A DNA stretch of 57,131 bases. Origin: DASYRM01 sp036004405. GTDB taxonomy: Bacteria; Acidobacteriota; Vicinamibacteria; Vicinamibacterales; UBA2999. The stretch spans positions 1-57,131 of the forward strand of contig DASYRM010000139.1 in NCBI GenBank assembly GCA_036004405.1. Direction: 5' to 3'. The notes under the pieces were generated by a model that saw nothing but the letters and a program-made list of their open reading frames with translations, was not told the origin of the DNA and made no database searches. Positions 16,201 through 25,436 of this stretch are shown here, piece by piece. The number at the start of each line of letters is the position of its first letter. The stretch's first letter is position 1. The translations under genes were made by a program, and so were the position numbers.

Positions 16201-18321
16201 TCAGCGGGTTTCGCGGCTGCCGCGCAGCCCGAGGCGATGGGTCAGCACGAGCCCTTCGTAGACCACGCGGCGCGCCACCCGCCGCGCCTTCCCCCACCCG
16301 GCACGCGCCCCGACCAGCGTGTGGTAGACCGCGTGGTGGTAGTGGTGCTTGAGTCGTTTCTTTGCGAAGACGACGTGGTCGATGCCGCGGCCCACCGCAT
16401 GCGACGCGCTCGTCTTGCGGAAGTGCCGCCACCCATACGTCAGCTGGAACCGCACCAGCATCCGCGCCCAGCGGCCGCGGGAGATCGGCAGCGGCCGCGG
16501 CTCGCGCACCGCATACTCCTGCCAGAGCACGAGCGTGTGCTGGAACCACGGTGGCCACGCAAACCAGCGCGGCTCGTCGCCCTCGAGCACCAGCGACCGG
16601 TGCTGCCGCTCGACGCTCGTGCCCATCGACTGGCGTCGGAACCACAGCACTTCGGGCACCTGCAGGACGCGGCCCTGCAGCGTTAACTCGGTCATCAGCA
16701 GCCGGTCGGGCCGCAGCACCCGGCGGAAGATCCCGGCGCGCCGCAGCGCGTCCACGCGCATCAGCCCGTAGACCATGTCGCCCGAGCCGACGCCGTCGTG
16801 ACAGAACCGGCGCCACCGCTCCTGCACGTCGTCGACGCCGCGGGTGTCGAAAAGACGCGGGCCCTTCTCGAGCTCCTGGCCGGCCTGCCCCATCCGGCGG
16901 GTGATCGGATAGGCCAGCACGGCGCCGGCGTCGGTTTCGAGCTCACCCACCAGCCGCGCCAGCCAGCGGGGGTGCCACCGATCGTGATCGCTGACCCACG
17001 CGAAGTAGACCGCCGAGGGGTCCGCCTGCACGGCGAGCTCCGCCGCTTCGTGCCAGGTGGCGATCATGGCGCGGCGCCGATCGTGACGGACGTAGCGCAC
17101 GCGCGAATCGGCCGCCGCGTAGGCACGCGCGACCGCCTCGGTGCCGTCGCTCGAGGCGTCGTCGAGCAGCACCAGCGTGAAGCGCGTCCAGGTCTGCGCC
17201 AGCAGCGACTCGATCGCCTCGGGCAGATTCGCCGCGTTGTTATAGAGCGTCATGCCGAGCACGACGCCGACGGCGGCGCGCGCCGCGGAGTCGCCCGGAC
17301 GGGCCGACGCGTCGAGCCGTCCCACGACGTGGCGGTAGCCGAGCTCGTTGCGCTCCACCATCCGCGTGGCCTTCGGCGGCTTCTTCATCGCGCTCGTGTA
17401 GTCGGTCTCGAGCACCGGCACTTCCGTCAGGCGGTAGTGCTCCGCCAGCTCCTGGGTCACGCTCACGAGCTCGGTGTTGTAGGGCGAGCGCTCGCGGTTG
17501 AGGCTGTAGAGGAGCGGGCAGCCGGCCGTGGCCGCCAGCGCCGCGTAGCCGCGCACCTGCGCCGCCGTCATCTCCTGGAACGAGACCATGTTGACGGTGA
17601 GGTCGAGCGGCAGCTGCGACACCAGCGACGCCGCGGTGTGCGGCACGAGGACGAAATCGGCGTCGCGCCAGCCGGCGAGCGGCTCCGCCGCCGCCGGATC
17701 GACGAACAGCAGCGACGCGTCGGGGAACACGGTGCCGAGATACGTCGCCGAGAAGAGGAACAGCTCGGCGAAGTCGACCAGTACGTAGGTGGTGCGCGGG
17801 AAGAGCGTCTTGAACTGGTAGGCAAAGCCGCCCCAGCCGGACCCGACTTCGCACACCACCGGCCGGTCGACGCCGCGCAGCGCCGGCAGGACGCCGCCGC
17901 GCTCCATCCCGATCAGCACTTCGTAGAACTTGATCGTGTCGACGTTGAAGAGCCGCCCGCCGACGTCGTAGCCGAAGCCGCCGAGCGCCGGCGATTCCGG
18001 CACGGCCAGGGCGTCGCCGCCCAGCGCGCGCAGGGCCTGCAGACGCTGCTCGAAGTGCTCGCGCCGGCCGTCGCCTTTCGAGCGGTAGTCGTACGGACGG
18101 ATGCCGGTGATGTGAAAGGCGTGATGGCGCAGCTTCCGGACGATGAGCGGCGAGGCCTCGATCAGGTAGTCGATGTTCTCGAGCTCCTCGCTCCAGTAGG
18201 TGCTGGGGTCGACGGCGCTGCCGGCGGGGGCGCTCTCGCCCTGCTTCATCCGGAGCACGGCGTCGCGCGCGCGGAGGAACGCGTCGTAGCCGGGGGCGGT
18301 GCGAGGGTCGACCGGCGTCAT
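16201..18321 (-). CDS. Fusion of putative sugar O-methyltransferase and GT2 glycosyltransferase
   Basis: A 706-residue fusion. The N-terminal domain (about 1-330) has EVGSGWGG (158-165) and looks like the putative sugar O-methyltransferase family TIGR04371, an SAM-dependent fold. From about residue 351 a family 2 glycosyltransferase begins: VGVVLGMTLYNNA, LLDDASSDGT (385-394) and VSDHD (443-447), followed by a basic helical tail. One polypeptide could thus methylate a sugar and transfer it or cap the chain, as seen in some polysaccharide chain-length systems; the coupling is inference. The ATG at 18321 overlaps the upstream stop by 4 bases. Confidence 0.85.
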   Translation of the reverse strand: MTPVDPRTAPGYDAFLRARDAVLRMKQGESAPAGSAVDPSTYWSEELENIDYLIEASPLIVRKLRHHAFHITGIRPYDYRSKGDGRREHFEQRLQALRALGGDALAVPESPALGGFGYDVGGRLFNVDTIKFYEVLIGMERGGVLPALRGVDRPVVCEVGSGWGGFAYQFKTLFPRTTYVLVDFAELFLFSATYLGTVFPDASLLFVDPAAAEPLAGWRDADFVLVPHTAASLVSQLPLDLTVNMVSFQEMTAAQVRGYAALAATAGCPLLYSLNRERSPYNTELVSVTQELAEHYRLTEVPVLETDYTSAMKKPPKATRMVERNELGYRHVVGRLDASARPGDSAARAAVGVVLGMTLYNNAANLPEAIESLLAQTWTRFTLVLLDDASSDGTEAVARAYAAADSRVRYVRHDRRRAMIATWHEAAELAVQADPSAVYFAWVSDHDRWHPRWLARLVGELETDAGAVLAYPITRRMGQAGQELEKGPRLFDTRGVDDVQERWRRFCHDGVGSGDMVYGLMRVDALRRAGIFRRVLRPDRLLMTELTLQGRVLQVPEVLWFRRQSMGTSVERQHRSLVLEGDEPRWFAWPPWFQHTLVLWQEYAVREPRPLPISRGRWARMLVRFQLTYGWRHFRKTSASHAVGRGIDHVVFAKKRLKHHYHHAVYHTLVGARAGWGKARRVARRVVYEGLVLTHRLGLRGSRETR

Positions 18322-19292
18322 GCGTCCTCGGACGGCGCGGCGGCCAGCATCGCGTCCTCTTCGCCTCCGGTGTAGGGCGGCAGATCGCGGGTGTCCAGCC
18401 GCGGCAGCTCGTAGCGGCCGTCGGCCGCCACCCGCAGCCGGCGCCGTTCGGTGTTGAACGCCACCGAATACCCGGCCACGCGCAGGATCTCCGTCGTCTC
18501 GGCGGTGTAGGTCCGGCGGCCGCCCCACGGGTAGCAGAACGGAACCGTGGCCTGCCCGGTGAGGCCGCCAATCCACTCGACGCCGCCGGCGACCTCCGCT
18601 CTCTGCTCCTCTGGGGCCAGACGCGACAGCATGCGGTGCGACCGCGTGTGGAATCCGAAGGTCATGCCGTGACGCGCCATCTCGCGGACCATCGCGGCGT
18701 CCAGGTACAGGCTGCGGGCGAAGGCCTGCGCGTCGCCGATGTGGCGCGCGAACAGCGCGTCGAGCACGCGGTCGGCCTCCGCGAACGGCAGCTCGTAGTT
18801 CAACAGATGTTTGACCGCACGATCGTCGCCTTCTTCCCACAGGTCGGCGCCGAAGACGCCCGGACCGTCCACGGCCGGACGCGCCAGCCCCGATTCGGCG
18901 AGCACGGCGCGCGAGAACGCGGCCGCGCCGAGTCGCGCCAGCAGGAAGTGCGTCTTGTGAACGTTCAGAAGCCGCGGGGAGACGCCGCAGGTGTCCTGCG
19001 ACAGGAAGAAAGTGCCGGTGAAGCCCCGCTCGACGAGCATCGGGCACGCGGTGTCGAAATGGTCCACGAAGCCGTCGTCGAAGGTCAGGAGCGCGGCATT
19101 GGCCGGGAGCGTGCCGCGGCCGTCGAGCGCGGCCTCGAGATCGGCGAGCCTGACGACGGTGTAGTTCGCCTGCAGCCAGTCGAGCTGCTCGCGAAAGAGC
19201 TCGGGCGCCAGCGCGCGGATCTCGGGGAACGCCGTGGCGCGGCTGTCGCGCACGTAGTGATACATCACGACCAGGCAGGTCTCGGCACTCAC
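18318..19292 (-). CDS. CE4 polysaccharide deacetylase-family protein
   Basis: A 324-residue protein of the NodB-homology family. MYHYV near the start is followed by the motif TFDDG (70-74), and HTRSH at 215-219 supplies the two histidines of the Asp-His-His metal site. FCYPWGG is the later substrate-groove motif. These enzymes remove N-acetyl groups from polysaccharides or, in ArnD, a formyl group from a lipid-linked amino sugar. No signal peptide is visible, which favours a cytoplasmic substrate such as a lipid-linked or nucleotide-linked sugar. Both ends overlap neighbours by 4 bases; the gene before it encodes a formyltransferase. Confidence 0.93.
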   Translation of the reverse strand: MSAETCLVVMYHYVRDSRATAFPEIRALAPELFREQLDWLQANYTVVRLADLEAALDGRGTLPANAALLTFDDGFVDHFDTACPMLVERGFTGTFFLSQDTCGVSPRLLNVHKTHFLLARLGAAAFSRAVLAESGLARPAVDGPGVFGADLWEEGDDRAVKHLLNYELPFAEADRVLDALFARHIGDAQAFARSLYLDAAMVREMARHGMTFGFHTRSHRMLSRLAPEEQRAEVAGGVEWIGGLTGQATVPFCYPWGGRRTYTAETTEILRVAGYSVAFNTERRRLRVAADGRYELPRLDTRDLPPYTGGEEDAMLAAAPSEDA

Positions 19293-20089
19293 CGGGCGCA
19301 GGCCTCCATCGTCACCAGCGACAACGCGGCATCGCGGGCCGGCTTGTCGCGCAGATAGGCGGCCACCATACCCGCCGCGAAGTGGTCGTAGAGCTGACGG
19401 ACGGCGGCGGCCGAGAAATCGGCGCGGCGATACAGCCGCCCGCCGCCGGTCTGTGCAACTCCCCGCACGGTGCCGCGGGCGAAGGCGATTGCCGCATCGG
19501 CCATTGCCTCCGCCGCCGCCACGATGGTGCGGTTGCCGATGTCGTGCGGCCCATCGTCGAGCCGCAGCTCCGGGCGCACGTGCGCGATGATCGGCCCGCT
19601 GTCGACACCGCCGTCGAGATAGTGGATCGTCGCCCCGCAGTATTCCGGCTCACCGTTGACCAGCGGCCAGAAGTTCGTGCCGGCACCACGGTAGTAGGGC
19701 GAGAGTCCGAGGTGGATGTTGATGATGCGGCCGGAAAACGCCTCGATGAGCGGCGCTTTGAGCAGGCTCGTGCCGAAGACCAGCACGACGTCCGGAGCGG
19801 CCTTCTTCATGGCGTCGACTTCCGCCGCGTCGTTGCACCCACCGGGCGGCAGCCGGCGGGCGGGGGCGTGGACGCGATCGTGGCCGGCAAAGAACGTCTC
19901 CTCCGACGTGTCGCGCGCGGCGAAGTGGCGTTCGATCACCGCCTCGTCCTCCGGCCCGCCGGCGTAGCGCAGCGGCTGGAACGACTTCTCCTCCTGCCAC
20001 ACCCCGGCCACCTCGAGCCGCGACGCGAGCGTGTTGGCCACGAACTGGTGGCGGCGCATGGTGCTGGTCAGGACGATCGCGCGCGGCAT
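19289..20089 (-). CDS. Formyltransferase-fold protein (sugar N-formyltransferase-like)
   Basis: A 266-residue protein of the Fmt/purN formyltransferase fold. RIINIHLGLSPYYRG supplies the catalytic Asn124 and His126; Asp163 sits in GGVDSGPII. Members use N10-formyltetrahydrofolate and act on methionyl-tRNA, glycinamide ribotide or a 4-amino sugar nucleotide. The short C-terminus lacks an obvious tRNA-binding domain, and the gene lies in a polysaccharide operon beside a CE4 deacetylase, so a sugar substrate is likely. The ATG at 20089 shares one base with the upstream stop and is chosen over an ATG at 20107. The sugar cannot be told from sequence. Confidence 0.9.
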   Translation of the reverse strand: MPRAIVLTSTMRRHQFVANTLASRLEVAGVWQEEKSFQPLRYAGGPEDEAVIERHFAARDTSEETFFAGHDRVHAPARRLPPGGCNDAAEVDAMKKAAPDVVLVFGTSLLKAPLIEAFSGRIINIHLGLSPYYRGAGTNFWPLVNGEPEYCGATIHYLDGGVDSGPIIAHVRPELRLDDGPHDIGNRTIVAAAEAMADAAIAFARGTVRGVAQTGGGRLYRRADFSAAAVRQLYDHFAAGMVAAYLRDKPARDAALSLVTMEACAR

Positions 20090-22032
20090 CACACGAAACA
20101 GGGCCACTGCGTCTCGGCGTCGACGTGGCGCACGGACCGGCCCTTCTCCACGAATACGCCGACGCCCTTCGACTCGACCACGGGTACGTCGGCCATCCGT
20201 ACGTATCGCTCGTCGAGGAACGCGGCGAGCACGGGATAGTGCCGGCGGAAATTGCTCTCGCGGTCGAGGAAGATGAGCATGAACGGCACGGATTCGTGCT
20301 GCAGCCGGCCGAGGGTGCGCGCCTGTTCGCCGGCCGAGGTATAGAACGGTTCCATCAGGAACACGTGGCCGCCGGCAAATCCGCGTCCCGCGGCCACGAA
20401 GACGTCAGGATAGAACCACGACATGAAGATGCGGTCGTCCGCCGCCGTGCAGCGCTGCACGTAGCGGAAGAACGGCGACAGGCCCTGGGCGACACCGCTC
20501 GGGCCCGACCCGAGGTCCTGATGCCGCACCCGCATCGCGGCGGCGAGCGCGTCGAGCCGCGCGCCGAAGCCCGCCGGACCGAGTTTCACGTCGGTGCGAT
20601 CGAGCTGCTCCAGGAAGTCGCCGGCCTCGGCGGTGGCGACCGTGGTCATGGCCATGAGAACGGCGACCGCCGTGCGCACCACCACCTGCCGGCGGCCGGC
20701 GGCCATCGCCCGCCACGCGAGCGGCAGCAGAAAGGCCAGCAGCAGCACGGCCGGCACGATGGCGTCGGGCAGCCACACCGCCAGGTTCCCGCGAATGAGG
20801 CCGGCGTTGGCCGCCAGCGCCAGCACGATCAGGGCCCCGATCGCCGGCGCCGCTTCCACCGTCAGCGCACCGGCCATGCGCCGCCGCCACGCCACGATCG
20901 CCGCGAGGACCGGCAGGGCGTAGAACACGTAGAACAGCCAGACGTAGGAGTTGTCGCGCAGCCGCATCCCGTCGCCGATGTGGATGCGCCCCGGCGACAG
21001 CCACGCGAGGGCGGCGTCCAGACGCGACCAGGATTCGACGCGGGCGAGCCCGCTGCTGCCGGCAATGAGGGGCTCGTCGGCGAGCGCCTGGATCACGGCC
21101 GGCGACGCGTCGCGCAGGTGATACTCGATGCCGGGCTCTCCGCCCGCCACGGGCTCGAGACCATACCGCTGTTCCATTGCACGCCGCGAGTCCTCGGTCG
21201 TCTCCGGTCGCCAGAGAATCCGGGCCACCGGCCGGGCGGGCGGCTGCAGCGACAGCAGCCCTCGATCGGCGTCGACCTGTATCCGCGGCAGCGTCCGGAT
21301 GACGGTGCTCTCGGCCTCGGCGCGCGAGAACCCGATGCCGGACGCGAAGTAGTCCACCAGCCCCTGGTAGTAGGCGACGTAGAGCAGCCAGGGCGCCACC
21401 AGCAGGAGGCCGGTCGACGCGAAGATGGCCAGCCGCCGCACGAGCAGCTGGCGCCCGAGCTCGACGCTGCCGAGCGCGATGGCGCAGGCCGCGGCGAGAC
21501 CGATGTAGACGCCGTGATCGTGACGGAACAGAAACGCCACCGCGGTCAGCGCCGCGAGGCCGAACCGCCGCCACGCCGACGGGGCGTCGGCCGCCGCGAC
21601 AATCGCCCACGCCGCGATGCCGTAGAGCAGCACCTTGGGGTAGCTGTAGCTGCGCGGCCAGATCACGATCACGAGCAGCGTCAACGCCGTCGCCAGCCAC
21701 GGCGATCCGCTGAGCCGTCGGGCGGCCATGAACGTGCACGCCGCCCCAACCGCGAACGCCAGCGCCACCAGCAGCACTTCGGCGCCGATCGTGCCGCCGC
21801 CGAGCCACCAGGCCACGGCCGACACCAGATACATCAGCGGCATGCCGGGATCGACGAAATCGCGCACCGGCCAGGCGCCGAGCACCACCTGCTGCGCGCG
21901 CGCCAGATGGATGTAGTGATCGTTGGTGAAGCCCGAGAACGCCAGCAGGCGCCACGACAGCGCCACCAGGAAGAGAAGCGCAGCGAGCGCGAGCACGACG
22001 GGCCGCTGCCCTCTAGTCCTTGCCTGCTCCAC
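20089..22032 (-). CDS. GT-C-like membrane protein, set I paralog, large form
   Basis: A 647-residue paralog of 1132-2802 and 52670-54415. It has FTNDHY (35-40) and PVRDFVDPGMPLMY (55-68) in the first outer loop, about ten membrane segments, and a soluble C-terminal domain ending WPCFV. Compared with the 1132 copy it carries an extra soluble insertion of roughly 80 residues (GLLSLQPPARP to about SPGRIHIGDG) in the middle, between membrane segments, probably a large periplasmic loop. The ATG at 22032 overlaps the upstream gene by 20 bases. Likely a lipid-linked sugar transferase on the outer face of the inner membrane. Confidence 0.86.
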   Translation of the reverse strand: MEQARTRGQRPVVLALAALLFLVALSWRLLAFSGFTNDHYIHLARAQQVVLGAWPVRDFVDPGMPLMYLVSAVAWWLGGGTIGAEVLLVALAFAVGAACTFMAARRLSGSPWLATALTLLVIVIWPRSYSYPKVLLYGIAAWAIVAAADAPSAWRRFGLAALTAVAFLFRHDHGVYIGLAAACAIALGSVELGRQLLVRRLAIFASTGLLLVAPWLLYVAYYQGLVDYFASGIGFSRAEAESTVIRTLPRIQVDADRGLLSLQPPARPVARILWRPETTEDSRRAMEQRYGLEPVAGGEPGIEYHLRDASPAVIQALADEPLIAGSSGLARVESWSRLDAALAWLSPGRIHIGDGMRLRDNSYVWLFYVFYALPVLAAIVAWRRRMAGALTVEAAPAIGALIVLALAANAGLIRGNLAVWLPDAIVPAVLLLAFLLPLAWRAMAAGRRQVVVRTAVAVLMAMTTVATAEAGDFLEQLDRTDVKLGPAGFGARLDALAAAMRVRHQDLGSGPSGVAQGLSPFFRYVQRCTAADDRIFMSWFYPDVFVAAGRGFAGGHVFLMEPFYTSAGEQARTLGRLQHESVPFMLIFLDRESNFRRHYPVLAAFLDERYVRMADVPVVESKGVGVFVEKGRSVRHVDAETQWPCFV

Positions 22033-23734
22033 CCGGAAGCCCTCCCCGCTTGAAGCCGGCGACGTACAGCCCCCGATAGAAAGTCACCGCGGTCCGGTGC
22101 CGCGCCCGGCGCCAGTAGCTGCGCAGCTTCTTGCCGACCGCCAGCACCAGCTCGCGGCGGTAGCGCTGCGCCTTGCGACGCGCCTTCTCGCGGTGCCACT
22201 CGTCGCGGGCCTGGATGCGCGAGGCCACCGCCTTCCGGGTCTCCTCGGCATGCTCGTCCCACGCGTCGGTGCGCTGGTCGTTCATCAGCCAGCGGCCGAG
22301 TCCGGTGCGCGACGCGCGTGCCAGCGCCATCGCCGGTGAGCGCAGCCAGCTCCACGCGGCCAGCGAACGGTCGGGCCGCGCGCCTTCCGCTACCAGCCCG
22401 GCGAGCGCGTCGACGAAGGCGGGCGTCGCCGGCACGTCGAGGCCCGCCGGCCGCACGAAGGCACGCACGAACCGCCGGTTGCGCTCGTCGCGCTCGCCGC
22501 CGAGCGCCAGCGCTTCGGCGAGCTGGTGCAGGTGGCTGTCGATGTCGGGGGCCATGTGCAGAAGGCCCCCCTCCACTTCCATCAGGTAGCGGAAATGGAT
22601 CATCTCCTCCTGATGGATGCGGTAATCGGGCAGCGTGAAGGTCAGCACCGGCCGTCCAACGATCGCGGCCTCGAGAAACGCGCTGGTGACGAGGCCGGCC
22701 ACCGCGCCGCTGTAGTAGAGCGAGTCGAAGTAGTCGTCGCGCGCTTCGCGGTCGATCGGGTTGCGCCCGTGGAAGGCCACGTTCTCGAAGCCGTCGAGGC
22801 TGACGTCGGCCCACTCTTTCAGGCGCTCGGGATGCGGCCGGACCAGCACGCCCACCTCGCGCAGCCGCGGATCGGCGCTGGCGCGCAGCGCCTGGATCCA
22901 GCGCTTCACCAGCACCGGTTCGGGCGGCTCCGGCGTCGGGCTCAGCGCCGAGTGCACCCACAGCACGAAGGGGCGGTCGTCCCGCAGCCCCATGGCGGCG
23001 CAGAACGCCTCGCGGCTCCGCGCCGGCACGCGAGTGAACCACTGGTCGTAGCACTGCGCGCCGGTGAGCACGACGCGATCGGCCGGCACGCCGTGCATCT
23101 CGACCGCCTCGCGCTTCTGGACTTCGTTCCAGACGATGACGCGGTCGGGCACCACGTGGAGCAGGGCCTTGCTCGACAAGTGATCCCAACTCATGATCGC
23201 CGCCGCCACCGGGATGTTCAGCGACCGTGCGGCCTTGAGCACGTCGAGCTGCTGCGAGCGCGAGTAGGTCAGCGACGTCAGGACCACGAGGTCCGGTGCC
23301 TGCGCCGCGAGGTAGGCCACGAGCGCGTCGCCCGGCGGCATCAGCCGCTCGAACCGCATGAGCGCTCGGCGGGTCAGCGCCGGCCCGACGAGCGGCAGGC
23401 GGCTGGCCGCGCGCACGATGCGCGCCGTCCGCTCCTCGGTGCGCAGCCGCAGCTTCTGGGGATACCGTCGATCGAGCACGCGCACGTAGTCGAGGGCGAC
23501 GCGCAGGCGGCGGGCGCCGTCGAACCACGGCTCGCTTTCGAGCGACGGCAGCAGATCCCACGTGACACGTCCCGGGAACTCGGCCGCGAGCCGCTCGGCC
23601 AGCTGCTGGCCGCCCATGCCCTCGGGCTCGTCGCCCGTCAGGTGCACCGCATGCCCCGCGGCCGCCAACGCCCGGACGACCGAGTCGAAGTTGCGGTAGT
23701 AGGCGAGGTGCAGCGCGGCGAACAGAATCTTCAT
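22013..23734 (-). CDS. GT-B-like array family member (SWDHL type)
   Basis: A 573-residue member of the ten-copy family with MKILFAALHLAYYRNFD start, SWDHLSSK, VWNEVQKREA, VTLTGAQ-like VVLTGAQCYDQWF, LVRPHP, YFDSLYYSGAV and HQEEMIHFRYL. Where relatives have GLNTSA it has GLVTSAFLEAA, so the Asn is replaced by Val. The C-terminus after residue ~470 is a long basic helix ending in a short aromatic segment. It overlaps the upstream stop by 4 bases (ATGA at 23734) and the downstream gene by 20. The longer frame to 24076 is a shadow of the methyltransferase upstream. Confidence 0.87.
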   Translation of the reverse strand: MKILFAALHLAYYRNFDSVVRALAAAGHAVHLTGDEPEGMGGQQLAERLAAEFPGRVTWDLLPSLESEPWFDGARRLRVALDYVRVLDRRYPQKLRLRTEERTARIVRAASRLPLVGPALTRRALMRFERLMPPGDALVAYLAAQAPDLVVLTSLTYSRSQQLDVLKAARSLNIPVAAAIMSWDHLSSKALLHVVPDRVIVWNEVQKREAVEMHGVPADRVVLTGAQCYDQWFTRVPARSREAFCAAMGLRDDRPFVLWVHSALSPTPEPPEPVLVKRWIQALRASADPRLREVGVLVRPHPERLKEWADVSLDGFENVAFHGRNPIDREARDDYFDSLYYSGAVAGLVTSAFLEAAIVGRPVLTFTLPDYRIHQEEMIHFRYLMEVEGGLLHMAPDIDSHLHQLAEALALGGERDERNRRFVRAFVRPAGLDVPATPAFVDALAGLVAEGARPDRSLAAWSWLRSPAMALARASRTGLGRWLMNDQRTDAWDEHAEETRKAVASRIQARDEWHREKARRKAQRYRRELVLAVGKKLRSYWRRARHRTAVTFYRGLYVAGFKRGGLPGGAGKD

Positions 23735-24732
23735 CGCGGCTTGCGGCCGATGGCTCTCAGGTTTTTGCCGTACGCGCCGGCGTTGATGAAGAACTGCAGC
23801 AGGTCGGCGATCGGCTCGACGCCGGCGTCCGAGGCGCCGTGCACCTCGCGGCGGTACCAGAGGTAGTCCGCGATGTCGAGCCCCTCGGTGGCCACGTAGG
23901 CGGTCTCGAGCCCGTGCCGCGCCAGCAGGTCGCGAATCGTCGCCGGCGTGTAGTAGTTGAGGTGATGGGTCGGCCAGATGAAGTGCGCGTCCTTCCCCAT
24001 CAGCAGCCGCGACGCCGAATCGTAGTTGGGCACGTAGAGGAACACGATGCCGCCCGGCCGCAGCAGCCGCACGCACGACCGCAGCGTCGCGCCGGGATCG
24101 ATCAGGTGCTCGAGCACGTCGAAGAGCGACACCGCGTCGAAGCTGGCGGCCTCGAAGCCGCCGTCGTCGAGCGCGACCGTCCGCAGGTCGAGGCCGCGCG
24201 TCTTGCCGAACTCGATCGCCGACGGGTTGAGGTCCGTCCCGGTGGCCTCCCAGCCCGCATCGCGCGCCGCTTCGACCACGAAGCCGGTGCTGCAGCCCAC
24301 GTCGAGGAAGCGCGGCCGCGCCGCGTCGAGGTGGCGGGCCATGATCCCGACGCGCTCGCGGCCGAAGCGTTCCACCCGGTACTCGTGGCTCTTGATGCCG
24401 AGGTCGTGCACGATGTCCTGGTACTCCTGCGACGCGTAGACCTGCATGTAGTGCGCTTCGTCGAAGGTCGGGCTGGTGTAGACCAGATCGCAGCCCCGGC
24501 AGCGCACCAGGTGCATGTGGTCCTTGTCGATCTCGGGCGCCGCGTCGCCGCTGCCGCAGGTCGGGCAGGCGCGCGGCTGCAGCAGCTCGTCCGGGATGCG
24601 CCCATGCACGCGCACCAGCTCGTCGATCGGATGGGTGCGCTTCTCGATCAGCTGCTTGTAGGAGCCGCCCGGACGCAGCCTGGCGATGTCGACCGGCTGG
24701 TACTCGGAGAATCGGCGATACGGAATGTTCAT
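23731..24732 (-). CDS. Zinc-ribbon class I SAM methyltransferase
   Basis: A 333-residue methyltransferase. An N-terminal zinc-ribbon-like pair, C56-x2-C59 and C78-x2-C81, precedes a standard Rossmann methyltransferase: FLDVGCSTGF (142-151), GTDLNPSAI and FDAVSLFDVLEH. The Cys pairs plus this fold are usual among sugar C- and O-methyltransferases and related hydroxylase-type proteins of O-antigen loci. The ATG at 24732 is 8 bases after the stop of the NeuA-like gene. Target not known; methylation of the acidic sugar made by the NeuA/NeuC-like pair or of a chain end would fit. Frames extending to 25677 are shadows. Confidence 0.9.
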   Translation of the reverse strand: MNIPYRRFSEYQPVDIARLRPGGSYKQLIEKRTHPIDELVRVHGRIPDELLQPRACPTCGSGDAAPEIDKDHMHLVRCRGCDLVYTSPTFDEAHYMQVYASQEYQDIVHDLGIKSHEYRVERFGRERVGIMARHLDAARPRFLDVGCSTGFVVEAARDAGWEATGTDLNPSAIEFGKTRGLDLRTVALDDGGFEAASFDAVSLFDVLEHLIDPGATLRSCVRLLRPGGIVFLYVPNYDSASRLLMGKDAHFIWPTHHLNYYTPATIRDLLARHGLETAYVATEGLDIADYLWYRREVHGASDAGVEPIADLLQFFINAGAYGKNLRAIGRKPR

Positions 24733-24740
24733 CGGCGGTG

Positions 24741-25436
24741 TCACGGCCTGGGCACGCGGCCCAGAAGGAATTCGGCGTAGTCGAAGTCGGCCGGTGAATC
24801 GATGTCCACCGACGTCTCGGCGTCCATCACCAGGGGACGGCAGTCGTCCCCATAAAGCGATCCCGACGCCAGCACCGCATACCTCGTGGCGAGCACGGCG
24901 GGGCCGTTGCGGGCGAAGACGCGCGGCTTGTCCTGCCGCCGGGTGACCAGCGGCCCCGGCACGAACGGCGTCAGGCGCCCACCGTCGAGCGTCATCACCG
25001 ACACCGGGCTGAACTGATGCGGTACCTCCACGACCGAGACCACCGAATCGGCGCCGCTCGCCTCGAGCAGTTCGACGGCGGCGTCGATGTGCGCCGCACG
25101 CCGCAACGGCGACGTCGGCTGCAACAGCACGACCGCGTCCGCCACGAACCCCGACCGCGCGAGCGCGTCGGCGGCGTGCACCAGCACCGGCAGCATCGGC
25201 GTGTCGTCCGCGGCGAGATCGGCGGGGCGCAGGAACGGCACGTCGAGCCCCAGCGCCCTCCCCGCCTCGGCCGTCGCCTCGTCGTCGGTGCTCAGCACCA
25301 CGCGCGACAGCCGGCGGCTCCCCCGCGCCGCCTCGGCGGTGTAGGCGAGCAGCGGCCGGCCGGCCAGCGGGCGCAGGTTCTTGCCTGGGACGCCTTTCGA
25401 TCCGCCGCGCGCCGGAATCACGCCAAGGACGCGCAT
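24741..25436 (-). CDS. neuA: Acylneuraminate cytidylyltransferase-like (NeuA family)
   Basis: A 231-residue nucleotidyltransferase. VIPARGGSKGVPGKN near residues 6-20 is the CTP-binding signature of CMP-sialic acid synthetases, followed by a TDDE motif and LLQPTSPLRR. Length is typical for a single-domain enzyme (about 230). It would activate a nine-carbon acidic sugar or a related 2-keto acid as the CMP form. The ATG shares a base with the stop of the NeuC-like gene (TGATG), so the two are made together. No NeuB-type synthase is in the window, so the exact sugar is open; the family also handles legionaminate and pseudaminate. Confidence 0.9.
   Translation of the reverse strand: MRVLGVIPARGGSKGVPGKNLRPLAGRPLLAYTAEAARGSRRLSRVVLSTDDEATAEAGRALGLDVPFLRPADLAADDTPMLPVLVHAADALARSGFVADAVVLLQPTSPLRRAAHIDAAVELLEASGADSVVSVVEVPHQFSPVSVMTLDGGRLTPFVPGPLVTRRQDKPRVFARNGPAVLATRYAVLASGSLYGDDCRPLVMDAETSVDIDSPADFDYAEFLLGRVPRP

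Noticed and set aside
20125..22053. 642-residue open frame on the plus strand
   Set aside because: Antisense to the set I membrane protein at 20089-22032; low-complexity Arg/His/Gln/Asp composition typical of antisense shadows.
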